Positions 21,356 to 30,464 of a stretch of DNA of 32,241 nt are shown here, one piece after another. Source of the stretch: an uncultured Prevotellaceae bacterium (lineage in GTDB: Bacteria > Bacteroidota > Bacteroidia > Bacteroidales > Bacteroidaceae); contig CADBSW010000056.1 of the NCBI GenBank assembly GCA_902797505.1, positions 1-32,241 of the forward strand. Reading direction: 5' to 3'. A program made the translations under genes and the position numbers. Position 1 is the first letter of the stretch; each line of letters opens with the position of its first letter. The notes under the pieces are model-generated. The model was not told where the DNA came from. It searched no databases and worked only from the letters and a program-made list of their open reading frames with translations.

Positions 21356-21892
21356 TTGGAGATTGATTTAAAGCAAATTAAAACATTTGGCGCAACAACA
21401 GACTATGATGCGCTTTTCCGTAAGTACTATGCCCCGATGGTGCTTTTTGCCACCCGTCTTTTGAAAGATAAGGAGGCTGCCGAGGACATCGTACAGGAAG
21501 TATTTGTGCAATTGATCCAACAAGGGAAACCACTTGATGAACGTAAAAGTATCAGCAATTACCTCATCACTATTCTTCACAACAAGATCATTGATGTCTT
21601 CCGTAAAGCGAAGCACATGCTAACAGAACACCTTGATGAACAATTAGTAGAGGAAACTGTAGAAAATACAGTTCTTGAAATTGACCTATATACTAAACTA
21701 TATGAGGAAGTGGAGAAACTTCCAGAAAAGAACGCACAAGTGATGAGACTAAAACTGCAAGGGAAGAGCGACCATGAGATCGCTGAAATCCTCGGCATCA
21801 AATATGAGACGGTACGCAGTCATGTAAAACACGGTATCTCTAAACTACGCGATAAATTTGATATGGTGTTGTTATTAGCCATATTCGGATAA
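21356..21892 (+). CDS. ECF RNA polymerase sigma factor (FecI/SusCD-associated)
   Basis: 178 aa. Region 2 spans about 18-75 (LFRKYYAPMV, KEAAEDIVQEVFVQL). Region 4 spans about 120-172 (LPEKNAQVMRLKLQGKSDHEIAEILGIKYETVRSHVKHG). There is no anti-sigma or extra domain. The frame has no ATG near its start; TTG at 21356 is the only fitting codon, since the first Met (residue 28) would cut into region 2. The next gene is the FecR anti-sigma, then STN-type SusC: a cell-surface signalling cascade in which ligand binding to SusC releases this sigma. It probably activates the susC operon. Confidence 0.9.
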   Translation: MEIDLKQIKTFGATTDYDALFRKYYAPMVLFATRLLKDKEAAEDIVQEVFVQLIQQGKPLDERKSISNYLITILHNKIIDVFRKAKHMLTEHLDEQLVEETVENTVLEIDLYTKLYEEVEKLPEKNAQVMRLKLQGKSDHEIAEILGIKYETVRSHVKHGISKLRDKFDMVLLLAIFG

Positions 21893-21963
21893 TATACATT
21901 TATATATTAAGCGCTTCTGTTCGGAGATAAATTACCCGGACTGAAAAAAAATAATACTCTTTT

Positions 21964-21998
21964 TAACCAGTTTACCCATTTTTTACGTAAACAGGTTA
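21964..21998. repeat. Inverted repeat between sigma and anti-sigma genes
   Basis: taaccAgtttac (21964-21975) pairs with gtaaacAggtta (21987-21998): 11 pairs with one A-A mismatch and an 11-nt T-rich loop. It lies 28 bp before the fecR ATG. It could be a transcript hairpin or an operator. The loop Ts are inside the hairpin, so it is not a normal terminator. Confidence 0.45.
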
Positions 21999-22025
21999 GA
22001 AAGTATCACTAATTATTGTTCGAAC

Positions 22026-23237
22026 ATGATGAATATACAATCAATTATAATAAAATCGCTGTTTTCAGTACTTACTGAGAACGAGCAACAGCAACTGGAT
22101 ACATGGCTGAGCATACCCGATAACGCCATCGTATATAAGCATATTGTCAATAACGTCAAAGAACAGGATGATGTCGTGAAGTTCCTTTCGGATATAGATG
22201 TAGATAATGCCATTGAGAATGTTAATCAAAGAATCCAACAGCTTAACGCCGTGGCAGATCAGCATGAAGAGACGGTATCAATCAAGAGTCGTCAGCATCA
22301 TACCCTGTTCACCCATCTCAGTCCGTTATGGAGATATGCCGCCGCAGTCTTGATACTCATCGTGGGAGGTGCCGCTCTTTGGTATTCTCAATATACCAAG
22401 GTGACACCACCTGAGATCTCAGAATCCGTACAACTTGCCATGCAACAGAGTCGTGAGAGCGGAAAACAGGATGCAAAAGTGGATGTATTAAGTAAAGAGT
22501 TAAGCATGATGAGTGATGAATCTGGGATAAATGAAGAGTTAAGAGTGAAGAGTGAAGAATCTTTGTCTGTAACTGAATCCCTTACAAAGGAACAACTGTT
22601 GAGTGCCCGCCGTATCACCACTATGCACGACAAAGAATTTTGGTTGACACTGGATGACGGTACACTGGTACACCTTAATTATAATACGCGACTGATCTAT
22701 CCTGAGAAGTTCGGTCGTGGTGACCGTAACGTCATTCTTGATGGTGAAGCTTATTTCATGGTAGCCAAGGACAAGAGTCGTCCCTTTATCGTACACACGC
22801 CCAACGGCGATGTAAAGGTTTATGGCACAGAATTTAATGTGAACACAAGAAAAAATAATTCCACTACGTCGGTTGTCCTTGTTAAGGGTAGGGTCAGCGT
22901 GACACCTTCTGGAGACAGGGAATATATATTACGCCCAGGAGAACAGGGTACGATGACAGACAACTCATGCAAAATAAAAGAGGTTGACCTTGAACCATAC
23001 ATCGCTTGGAATATAGGAAAATTTTCTTTCCGCAACTGGTCATTGGAACGCATCATGGACATCCTTTCCCGTTGGTACGGTTGCAAAGTTGAGTTTGCTA
23101 ATGAGCAGATCAAGCAGATGACTTTCTCTGGCAACCTCGACCGCTATGAGGATATGCAGCCTACAATGGAGGCTATCGGTCTGGCTACAGGATTAACGAT
23201 CAAAGTAAAATCAAATAGTATTATTATTGAAAAGTAA
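22026..23237 (+). CDS. FecR family anti-sigma factor
   Basis: 403 aa. The cytosolic sigma-binding part (1-100) precedes a membrane helix (about 104-120). The periplasmic FecR domain (about 198-290, LDDGTLVHLNYNTRLIYPE and GEAYFMVAKD) is followed by a DUF4974 domain (325-400, FSFRNWSLERIMDILSRWYG). It holds the ECF sigma at the membrane until SusC signals through its STN domain. The linker (155-195) contains two copies of a dispersed repeat (KELSMMSDES at 157-166, EELRVKSEES at 170-179), with a 29-nt stretch identical to intergenic DNA at 5553-5581. The start is one of two adjacent ATGs (22026, 22029). Confidence 0.93.
   Translation: MMNIQSIIIKSLFSVLTENEQQQLDTWLSIPDNAIVYKHIVNNVKEQDDVVKFLSDIDVDNAIENVNQRIQQLNAVADQHEETVSIKSRQHHTLFTHLSPLWRYAAAVLILIVGGAALWYSQYTKVTPPEISESVQLAMQQSRESGKQDAKVDVLSKELSMMSDESGINEELRVKSEESLSVTESLTKEQLLSARRITTMHDKEFWLTLDDGTLVHLNYNTRLIYPEKFGRGDRNVILDGEAYFMVAKDKSRPFIVHTPNGDVKVYGTEFNVNTRKNNSTTSVVLVKGRVSVTPSGDREYILRPGEQGTMTDNSCKIKEVDLEPYIAWNIGKFSFRNWSLERIMDILSRWYGCKVEFANEQIKQMTFSGNLDRYEDMQPTMEAIGLATGLTIKVKSNSIIIEK
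22497..22562 (+). repeat. Two in-frame copies of a dispersed repeat inside fecR
   Basis: Copy 1 is 22497-22523, and copy 2 (22536-22562) matches it at 23 of 27 positions. The 29 nt 22532-22560 are identical to intergenic 5553-5581. Both copies are read in frame without a stop and lie in the periplasmic linker just before the FecR domain. Confidence 0.85.
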
Positions 23238-23243
23238 TTGCTT

Positions 23244-26200
23244 ATGAAAAATTATCATCTACCGAAATGTGTTTTAAGGCACATACTATTGGTGGTGGCT
23301 CTTGCGCTGCTTCCAATGGGATTGAAAGCTGCGACACCGGCAGACAAACTGGTTAACGTTAATCATAAGACTGCTGCTGTAGAGACTGTCTTTGATGATA
23401 TATCAAAACAGTCTGGACTCAATTTCTTCTATAGCTCCGAGATGGCCAAAGAGTGGCCAAAGATCACCATTCGCGCCACGAAGAAACCTGCCGAAGAGGT
23501 GATAAGACAAGTTGCCGAACTCATCGGATGCTCGTACAAGATTACGGGTAATATTGTAACTGTTTCTCCAATGGAAAGAAGTGGAAGGGAACGAACTGTG
23601 AAGGGTGTTGTCCGCGACGAAAATGGTGAGGTTCTCGTGGGGGTACCCATTACCATTGGAAACGGTCGTGTATTATCTGTGACAGATGAAAGCGGTTCTT
23701 TTAAAATTAAGATACCTATAGAGCAAACCACATTAAAGTTTTCATATGTAGGACTTGATACAGAGTATATACAGATAGGTCCAGGCAACACCGACGTGAC
23801 CCGTAACGTGACCCTTCGCTCGGATAATAAACTTAACGAGGTCGTGGTTACTGGTATTTACGAACGTAAGAAAGAGAGCTTCACCGGTTCAGCTCAAACA
23901 TATAACAACGAAGAGTTGAAGATGGCTGGTAATATGAACTTGATTCAGAGTCTTAAAACCCTAGATCCTTCTTTTGCCATTATTGAAAACAATGATTTCG
24001 GTTCTGATCCAAACAAACTCCCCGATTTGGAAATCAATGGCAAATCAAGTATCGTAGGTTTGAAAGAACAATATGGTGAGGATCCTAATCAACCCTTGTT
24101 TATTCTTGATGGTTTCGAAACAACCTTACAGACCATCATGGACTTAAGTCTTGACAGGATTGGCTCTGTTACCATTTTGAAAGATGCTGCATCAACGGCC
24201 ATCTATGGTTCAAAAGCAGCGAATGGTGTTATCGTTGTCGAGACAAAGGCTCCTACAATGGGTAAACTGCGCGTTTCTTATGATGGAAGTTTTGATGTTT
24301 CATTTGCAGACCTTTCCGACTACAATTTGATGAACGCTTCTGAGAAGTTGTCGTTTGAGAAACTGGCAGGTAACTTTAAGTCAAACATTGCCGACTATCA
24401 GGAACTCAGAGAGATGAGATACAATGCTCTGTTAGCCGACGTTCGACGTGGAGTAGATACTTATTGGCTGTCTGAACCGTTAAGAACTGGATTAAACCAA
24501 AGGCATAACCTCTATACACAAGGTGGCAATAATCAGTTCCGTTACGGTATAGGTTTAACCTATAATAATATCAAGGGTGTAATGAAGTCTTCAAACCGTG
24601 ATGTTATCAATGGTAATGTGGATATTTTCTACCGGGTTGGGAAACTCACACTCTCAAATAAACTGACAGTCAATGTTAATTCTATGGATAATCCTGTAGT
24701 GGAATTTTCTGAATATGCCAAGGCTAACCCGTATTACAGAAAGCGTAATGCTGATGGAAGTGTAAGTAAATGGTTGGAATATCCCGATGCTAATCTGGGA
24801 TATGCCAGTGTAATTACTCCTGTTGGCAATCCTCTTTATAATGATGCGTTAAACAGTTATAATAAAGGTAATTCCTTTGGGGTAAGGGAAGTCCTAAACC
24901 TTGAGTATAGACCATTCTCTTTCCTTTATCTGAGAGTTCGTGGAGGTATCAATAAATCTACAAGTGAAACAGAAGTTTTTACGTCTCCAGATGATACATC
25001 ATTCGACCAAACAGAATTGCTCAAGAAAGGATCATATGACAACAATCGCACAGACTATACTGCCTATGATGGTGACTTTACCATTACTTATGGACAGATG
25101 TTAGCAGAAAAACATCAGATAAATGCGGTCCTTGGAACTTCTGTACAAGAGATTAACACTATCGCGAAGTCGTTTAGTTGCATAGGATTCCCGGAGGGTA
25201 ACTTCACAACTCCTGCATTCGCCAATTCATTCTCCGACAATGTAAATCCTGGTTATCATGATGCAAAAAGCCGTTCAACCAGTTTTTTCTTTAATGGATC
25301 ATACTCATATCTAAATCGTTATTTGGTTGATGCTAATTTCCGTTATGATGGTTCTTCAGTATTCGGAACGAATAAGAAATTTACGGAGACTTGGGCTTTC
25401 GGTGTCGCATGGAATATCCACAATGAGAAGTTCATAAAGGATCATACAGACATCTTCAATATGCTCAAGTTGCGTGCTTCGGTAGGTAATCCAGGTAATC
25501 AGAATTTTGGGTCTTTCAATACTATTACGACATACATGTTCAATAACTGGTTGCAAAACAATTTCGGTGCAGGATTGATTATTGATGCATTCGGCAATCC
25601 TGATCTTGACTGGCAGAAAACAATCAACTATAACATAGGTATGGATGTAAGTTTGTGGAATCGACTTCATTTTAATTTTGACTATTACCTGAAAAATACA
25701 GATCCTCTTCTCGCTCAGATTGGTATTCCTCTTTCTGTGGGAACATCCTCTAAACTGACAAATATCGGTAGTCAGACTACGAAGGGACTTAATGGAACCT
25801 TAAAATATGCCATTATCTATCGTCCTAAAGAGAGAATCAATTGGACAGCAAGTCTGTCCTTCCGTCATTTGAAGACTTATTATGATAAGATCGGATCGAA
25901 ATTGGATCAGTATAATAATGAAAACATTTCAAAGAACCTTACACGTTATTATGATGGAGGCAGTCCTACAGCACTCTGGGCGGAGCGCTCAGCTGGCATA
26001 GATCCTGCCACAGGAAAAGAAATATTTGTTACCAAGGATGGTAAAAACCAGTTCTATTATAATTACGCAGAAGAGGTAGAGGTGGGTGATACACGTCCTA
26101 CACTTGAGGGTGTATTTGGTAATACTTTCTTCTGGAAAGGTTTCTCATGCAGCGTATATATGCGATATAGTTTCGGAGCAGAGGCATTTAATAGTACTGT

Positions 26201-26555
26201 TTATCAAAAGGTAGAGAATATTTCTTATTCAGGTATCTCCTACAATCAGGATAAACGTGCACTTTACGACAGGTGGAAGAATCCTGGTGACATGGCAAAA
26301 TTCAAAGGAATCTCTTTGTCAGAAACCACTCCAATGTCATCACGCTTCGTTCAAGATAACGACTATCTTACCTTAGAGTCGGTACGTTTGTCATACGAGT
26401 TTCCTGAAAAATGGATGAGGAGAATTGGATTCTCAGGAATGACATTGAGTGCCTATATGAACGACATAGCCCGTTGGTCAACCATGAAAGAAGAACGGGG
26501 TATCAGCTATCCTTTCGCAAGGAGTGTTTCTTTTGCGTTATCATTTAACTTTTAA
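23244..26555 (+). CDS. SusC/RagA-family TonB-dependent transporter with STN signalling domain
   Basis: 1103 aa from the ATG at 23244; an in-frame TTG at 23238 is less likely. Signal peptide about 1-30. Residues 38-108 form a secretin/TonB short N-terminal (STN) domain, which contacts FecR. Residues 118-192 form a carboxypeptidase-like beta-sandwich, followed by a TonB-box-like LNEVVVTG (197-204), the plug (about 212-335) and a 22-strand barrel to the C-terminal Phe (FALSFNF). It imports a ligand through the outer membrane as a pair with SusD. The gene begins 6 bp after fecR and SusD begins 11 bp after it. No glycan-degrading gene is nearby, so the ligand may not be a polysaccharide. Confidence 0.95.
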   Translation: MKNYHLPKCVLRHILLVVALALLPMGLKAATPADKLVNVNHKTAAVETVFDDISKQSGLNFFYSSEMAKEWPKITIRATKKPAEEVIRQVAELIGCSYKITGNIVTVSPMERSGRERTVKGVVRDENGEVLVGVPITIGNGRVLSVTDESGSFKIKIPIEQTTLKFSYVGLDTEYIQIGPGNTDVTRNVTLRSDNKLNEVVVTGIYERKKESFTGSAQTYNNEELKMAGNMNLIQSLKTLDPSFAIIENNDFGSDPNKLPDLEINGKSSIVGLKEQYGEDPNQPLFILDGFETTLQTIMDLSLDRIGSVTILKDAASTAIYGSKAANGVIVVETKAPTMGKLRVSYDGSFDVSFADLSDYNLMNASEKLSFEKLAGNFKSNIADYQELREMRYNALLADVRRGVDTYWLSEPLRTGLNQRHNLYTQGGNNQFRYGIGLTYNNIKGVMKSSNRDVINGNVDIFYRVGKLTLSNKLTVNVNSMDNPVVEFSEYAKANPYYRKRNADGSVSKWLEYPDANLGYASVITPVGNPLYNDALNSYNKGNSFGVREVLNLEYRPFSFLYLRVRGGINKSTSETEVFTSPDDTSFDQTELLKKGSYDNNRTDYTAYDGDFTITYGQMLAEKHQINAVLGTSVQEINTIAKSFSCIGFPEGNFTTPAFANSFSDNVNPGYHDAKSRSTSFFFNGSYSYLNRYLVDANFRYDGSSVFGTNKKFTETWAFGVAWNIHNEKFIKDHTDIFNMLKLRASVGNPGNQNFGSFNTITTYMFNNWLQNNFGAGLIIDAFGNPDLDWQKTINYNIGMDVSLWNRLHFNFDYYLKNTDPLLAQIGIPLSVGTSSKLTNIGSQTTKGLNGTLKYAIIYRPKERINWTASLSFRHLKTYYDKIGSKLDQYNNENISKNLTRYYDGGSPTALWAERSAGIDPATGKEIFVTKDGKNQFYYNYAEEVEVGDTRPTLEGVFGNTFFWKGFSCSVYMRYSFGAEAFNSTVYQKVENISYSGISYNQDKRALYDRWKNPGDMAKFKGISLSETTPMSSRFVQDNDYLTLESVRLSYEFPEKWMRRIGFSGMTLSAYMNDIARWSTMKEERGISYPFARSVSFALSFNF

Positions 26556-26566
26556 CACTTACAGAT

Positions 26567-27982
26567 ATGGGAAATAAATATCTTACAATAATAGTAATGA
26601 TAATCTGCATGAGTTTTATGTCATGTTCAGATTGGCTTGATGTACAGCCCAGTGATCGCATCTCGGAGGAAAACAATTATTCTCTATTGGGCGGTTATAA
26701 AAAAGCATTAAACGGTATATATATCGAGCTGAATAATAATGACCTCTACGGACGGAATTTGTCGTATGAGTACATCGAAATACTGGCTCAACATTGGGCT
26801 ATCTCTGATGAAAATGCGGATAGCAAGAGCATAATGAATTTTGACTATACAGGGCGACCTGCACGAGACAGGGCAACAGCAATTTGGTCAAAGGCTTATA
26901 ACCTTATAGCAAACACTAATTTACTTTTGGAAAATTGCGAGGGTAAAGAACAGGTCTTAGGAACGGATTATTATAACTTGATAAAAGGTGAAGCATTAGC
27001 TTTACGTGCATTCTTGCACTTTGATCTTTTCCGACTATTTGGTCCGATTTATGCAGGAAATGAAGATGCTGAAACCATTCCTTATAATATGGAGTTCTCG
27101 TTAGATGTCCAGAAGAAGGATTCATGTGCGGCCTTCATGTCACATGTTATTGATGATCTCACCATGGCTGAGTCTTTGCTGCAAGATGATCCTATTATCA
27201 GATATGGGGTAAAGGGAAATCCCAAAGACAATTTCTTGGAGTACCGTAATCTCAGGTTAAATTATTATGCGGTACAGGGATTATTAGCGAGGGCATACCT
27301 TTACATAGGAGATACTGAGAAAGCCTATGAATATGCCATGAAGGTAATTGATGTGCATGAAAATGTTTTCCCTTGGGTTAACCCAACTCAGTTCCAACTA
27401 AGTGGATCACCTGACAGGGTGTTCTCTTCGGAGATTATGTTTGCCGCCCAGAATATCAATCGTGATCTTATCTATAACAGTTATTTCGATGGAAGAAATA
27501 TGAAGATGACAAGATTGCTTGCTCCACGTGCTGATGTAGTTGACTATGTATTCCAGAGTGATAAGGTAGATTACAGATACGCTACATGTCTTAGTAGAAC
27601 CATAGAGATAAACAGCTCCACGTATTGTATTTTTGAGAAATATCAGGGGACCGATTCACTTTATAACCAAATGATACCACTGATAAGAATAAGTGAGATG
27701 TATCTAATTGCTGCAGAGGCAGCACCTGCATATGCTGACAGATTGAAATATTTCAATGTGCTTTTAAACAATAGAGGCGTGAGAAGTAGAACCTATCTGA
27801 CTGCAAGTAATTTGGAAGACGAATATTGGAAGGAATTCTTTGGTGAGGGGCAGTTGTTCTTTTTCTTTAAGCGTGGGAAGAAGACTTCAATCAAATCAGC
27901 CCTGTCACAGTATTCGTTTATGACGATGAATCTCAATAACTATGTCGTTCCGATTCCTGACGGAGAAACGCAGTATGATTAA
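26567..27982 (+). CDS. SusD/RagB-family nutrient-binding lipoprotein
   Basis: 471 aa. Lipoprotein signal ending at Cys20 (SFMSCSDWLDVQPSD); the CSDWLDVQP start is a SusD hallmark. TPR-like helices include the KGEALALRAFLHFDLFRLFGPIY segment and an ARAYLYIGDTEKAYEYA repeat. It is an outer-membrane lid over SusC that captures the ligand. It sits 11 bp after susC and 31 bp before the DUF4843 gene. Confidence 0.93.
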   Translation: MGNKYLTIIVMIICMSFMSCSDWLDVQPSDRISEENNYSLLGGYKKALNGIYIELNNNDLYGRNLSYEYIEILAQHWAISDENADSKSIMNFDYTGRPARDRATAIWSKAYNLIANTNLLLENCEGKEQVLGTDYYNLIKGEALALRAFLHFDLFRLFGPIYAGNEDAETIPYNMEFSLDVQKKDSCAAFMSHVIDDLTMAESLLQDDPIIRYGVKGNPKDNFLEYRNLRLNYYAVQGLLARAYLYIGDTEKAYEYAMKVIDVHENVFPWVNPTQFQLSGSPDRVFSSEIMFAAQNINRDLIYNSYFDGRNMKMTRLLAPRADVVDYVFQSDKVDYRYATCLSRTIEINSSTYCIFEKYQGTDSLYNQMIPLIRISEMYLIAAEAAPAYADRLKYFNVLLNNRGVRSRTYLTASNLEDEYWKEFFGEGQLFFFFKRGKKTSIKSALSQYSFMTMNLNNYVVPIPDGETQYD

Positions 27983-28013
27983 CTATGTTGTATAACAATA
28001 ATAATTACGCCTT

Positions 28014-28787
28014 ATGATGTTTAGAAAAATAATACCTTTTGTCACATTCCTTTTCATCTTTGTATCCTGTGAGGAAACAATAGAAAACTATAATGGCGAA
28101 TGTGGTATCTATTTTGATACAAAAGATATGGTAAGCGATACGATTAGTGTTCCTTGGGGACTAAAGAACACAGACATTACAGAGCAGACCATAGAATTGA
28201 AAGTTTGCTTGATAGGCAACACTGCTGACTATGATCGTACATTTAATGTCTTAGTCTCTACCGAGCAAGGTAGTCCGATGGCTGCTATTGAGAATACCGA
28301 CTACAAACCCATTGCCACTCAGTACATTTTACCCGCAAATGCGGCGGAAATGGAGATCAGCATAGACCTTCTCAGAAACAAAAAACTGAAAGAGCAGCCT
28401 AAATGCTTTACTGTAAGTCTGGTAGAGTCTCAGGAACTAAAATTCCTATACACAAGAGAAATGACGGTGATGGGTGAGGACAGCGTTTCCTATACCCGAC
28501 CGTTGGATTATCAACGTGTGATCTATATGAGTGAGAATTTTGAAAGACCTTCTTGGTGGAATCGTTACGGAACAGGTTATTTCGGAACATGGTCGCAGAC
28601 AAAGGCAGCTTTAATATGTGATGTTATGGGTATCGACCGTGAGGCTTGGATGAAATTGGATGGTGTCAGTCTGACTCAGGGATATCTGAAGTTTGCCGGT
28701 AAGTACATGTACAATTGGCTATTGGAGCATCCAACCATGGATGAAGATGGCAATCTGATGGAAATGGGAGTGCAATCTCAGGTTTAA
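28014..28787 (+). CDS. DUF4843 domain lipoprotein
   Basis: 257 aa. Signal peptide ending at Cys19 (FVSCEET). A beta-rich domain (about 25-150, with ECGIYFDTKD and ENTDYKPIATQYILPANAAEMEISIDLLR, the Calx-beta-like part) and a C-terminal region with many aromatics. DUF4843 proteins are encoded right after SusCD in many loci without glycosidases and are thought to be surface accessory binders. Start: ATG ATG at 28014/28017. It is cotranscribed with susD (31 bp). Confidence 0.85.
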   Translation: MMFRKIIPFVTFLFIFVSCEETIENYNGECGIYFDTKDMVSDTISVPWGLKNTDITEQTIELKVCLIGNTADYDRTFNVLVSTEQGSPMAAIENTDYKPIATQYILPANAAEMEISIDLLRNKKLKEQPKCFTVSLVESQELKFLYTREMTVMGEDSVSYTRPLDYQRVIYMSENFERPSWWNRYGTGYFGTWSQTKAALICDVMGIDREAWMKLDGVSLTQGYLKFAGKYMYNWLLEHPTMDEDGNLMEMGVQSQV

Positions 28788-28805
28788 TCTTTAAAAGAAA
28801 ATGAT

Positions 28806-30410
28806 ATGGTAAATAATAAGTATATTTTAGTTATTCTTGGCATGCTTACCCTTTTTTCATGTGATGATGATATGGGTAATTACAACTACTCAGATATTAA
28901 TGAGGTAAGTTTGTCAAATTTCGAATCAGGTCGTCTTTATGAAAAAGTGGCTTATGTGGACAGATTGGATTTTGATCCGCAAATTGTCTCTACACAGAAT
29001 AAGAATGATGACGGCTCCTATGAATATCAGTGGAAGCTTATACCTCAGGGAAAAGATTTCAGGGAAATTGAAGACACTACAGCACTTACGATCTCAAGAG
29101 AACGTAAGCTCGATCAACTTGTTACTATGAAACCTGGTTTATATTCAGGCTTTTTCATAGTTACGGATAAGGATTCCGGAGTTAGCTGGACAACACCCTT
29201 TCAATTACGAGTAAGATCAATTACCAGTGAAGGTTGGATGATTCTTTGTGATGATAATGGAAAATCTCGGATGGACATTATTTTCAACAGTACAGAGACG
29301 GAAGACCTGATAGCCCATGATATCTGGAAAGAGAACAGCTTCAATCCTGGGAAACCGTCACATCTTATCTTTAATTACAGATACAATGTGGGAGGTGCAG
29401 CCTCTATGCTTGTTACTGACAAAAATACTTATCTGCTTGACGTTATCGATTTGCATGCTGGTGAGGACAATGAGATTAAATGGCAGTTTGGGGCAAGTCC
29501 TGAGAAAGTGCTGGTCAAGGCTGCGGGCATGTCTCAATATGCTATTGATAATAACTGGACTTTAATAGATCAGAATGATGATATTTATATGATGTCTTTA
29601 AATACTTATGGTAGCTTGTTCGAATTCCCAATTAACAAGATTGACGGAAAAGAACCATTTAAGCCGTCTCCATTCGTAGGTGTCTCATACGATAGTGGCT
29701 ATGATACAGGCTATGGATGTGCTCCTACCATGTTATATGACGCAACACATCGCCAGTTCCTTGTAATACGAAATAATGCATCCTATCCATCGGTCATGAC
29801 GTTTGAGAAAGACAAATTGTTTTCTGCTCAGACAGGTCGCGATATGGTGTATTTGGAGAATACTAAGCCTGGAACGATATTTTCATTGTTAAAAGATCCG
29901 AACAATGGAGACGTATATTTCTATGGCATCAGAATGAGAGCGGAATATACAGAGGGAGCCTATTGGTGGGAAGAAGGCACATATACAGAATTTAACACAC
30001 AGGAATACTACGGCAAGGTTCAGGGTGAGGGTATTGATAAAGCAACCAAGTACGCGATCCATCATCTCTATCCTTACATATTCTATGTGTATAACAATAC
30101 CGTGTATCAGTTTGATATGGGGCATCCTGATGAAACTGCTAAACCGATATTGAGTTTCCCAGGAGAAGAAATAGTTGTTCTTAAGGTGAATCCTTTCGTT
30201 GCTTGGGAAGCATATTCAACTTGGGAACGCCAACGTGGAAACCATCTTGTTATTGGCACTCTTGACAAGAGTAAAGGAGATAGCGAATGTGGTATTATGC
30301 GTGCATATGATGTTCCTAATTTAATGGAGCCACTGACTATGGTGAAAGAGTATCGAGGATTAGGTAAAATCGTAGATATTGCATACAAGGAAAGAAGTGT
30401 AACACGTTAA
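28806..30410 (+). CDS. PKD-like family lipoprotein
   Basis: 534 aa. Lipoprotein signal to Cys19 (TLFSCDDDMGNYNY). An N-terminal PKD/Ig-like region (about 40-145: YEYQWKLIPQGKDF, SGFFIVTDKDSGVSW) precedes a large domain (150-534) of possible beta-propeller type (repeated blocks such as EGWMILCDDNGKS and HQFLVIRNN-like strands). It belongs to the PKD-like family next to DUF4843 in SusCD loci. Function is unknown, probably cell-surface ligand binding. It starts 18 bp after the DUF4843 gene. Confidence 0.8.
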   Translation: MVNNKYILVILGMLTLFSCDDDMGNYNYSDINEVSLSNFESGRLYEKVAYVDRLDFDPQIVSTQNKNDDGSYEYQWKLIPQGKDFREIEDTTALTISRERKLDQLVTMKPGLYSGFFIVTDKDSGVSWTTPFQLRVRSITSEGWMILCDDNGKSRMDIIFNSTETEDLIAHDIWKENSFNPGKPSHLIFNYRYNVGGAASMLVTDKNTYLLDVIDLHAGEDNEIKWQFGASPEKVLVKAAGMSQYAIDNNWTLIDQNDDIYMMSLNTYGSLFEFPINKIDGKEPFKPSPFVGVSYDSGYDTGYGCAPTMLYDATHRQFLVIRNNASYPSVMTFEKDKLFSAQTGRDMVYLENTKPGTIFSLLKDPNNGDVYFYGIRMRAEYTEGAYWWEEGTYTEFNTQEYYGKVQGEGIDKATKYAIHHLYPYIFYVYNNTVYQFDMGHPDETAKPILSFPGEEIVVLKVNPFVAWEAYSTWERQRGNHLVIGTLDKSKGDSECGIMRAYDVPNLMEPLTMVKEYRGLGKIVDIAYKERSVTR

Positions 30411-30417
30411 TAATTAC

Positions 30418-30449
30418 CCCGGTGTACAGGATTTTTCCTATGCACCGGG
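30418..30449 (+). other. Intercistronic hairpin before the TlpA gene
   Basis: cccggtg (30418-30424) pairs with caccggg (30443-30449). An inner agga/tcct stem (30428-30431 with 30436-30439) closes a tttt loop. There is no T tract after it, so it more likely stabilises or processes the polycistronic mRNA than terminates it. Confidence 0.55.
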
Positions 30450-30464
30450 ATTGCATTGTAAAGA

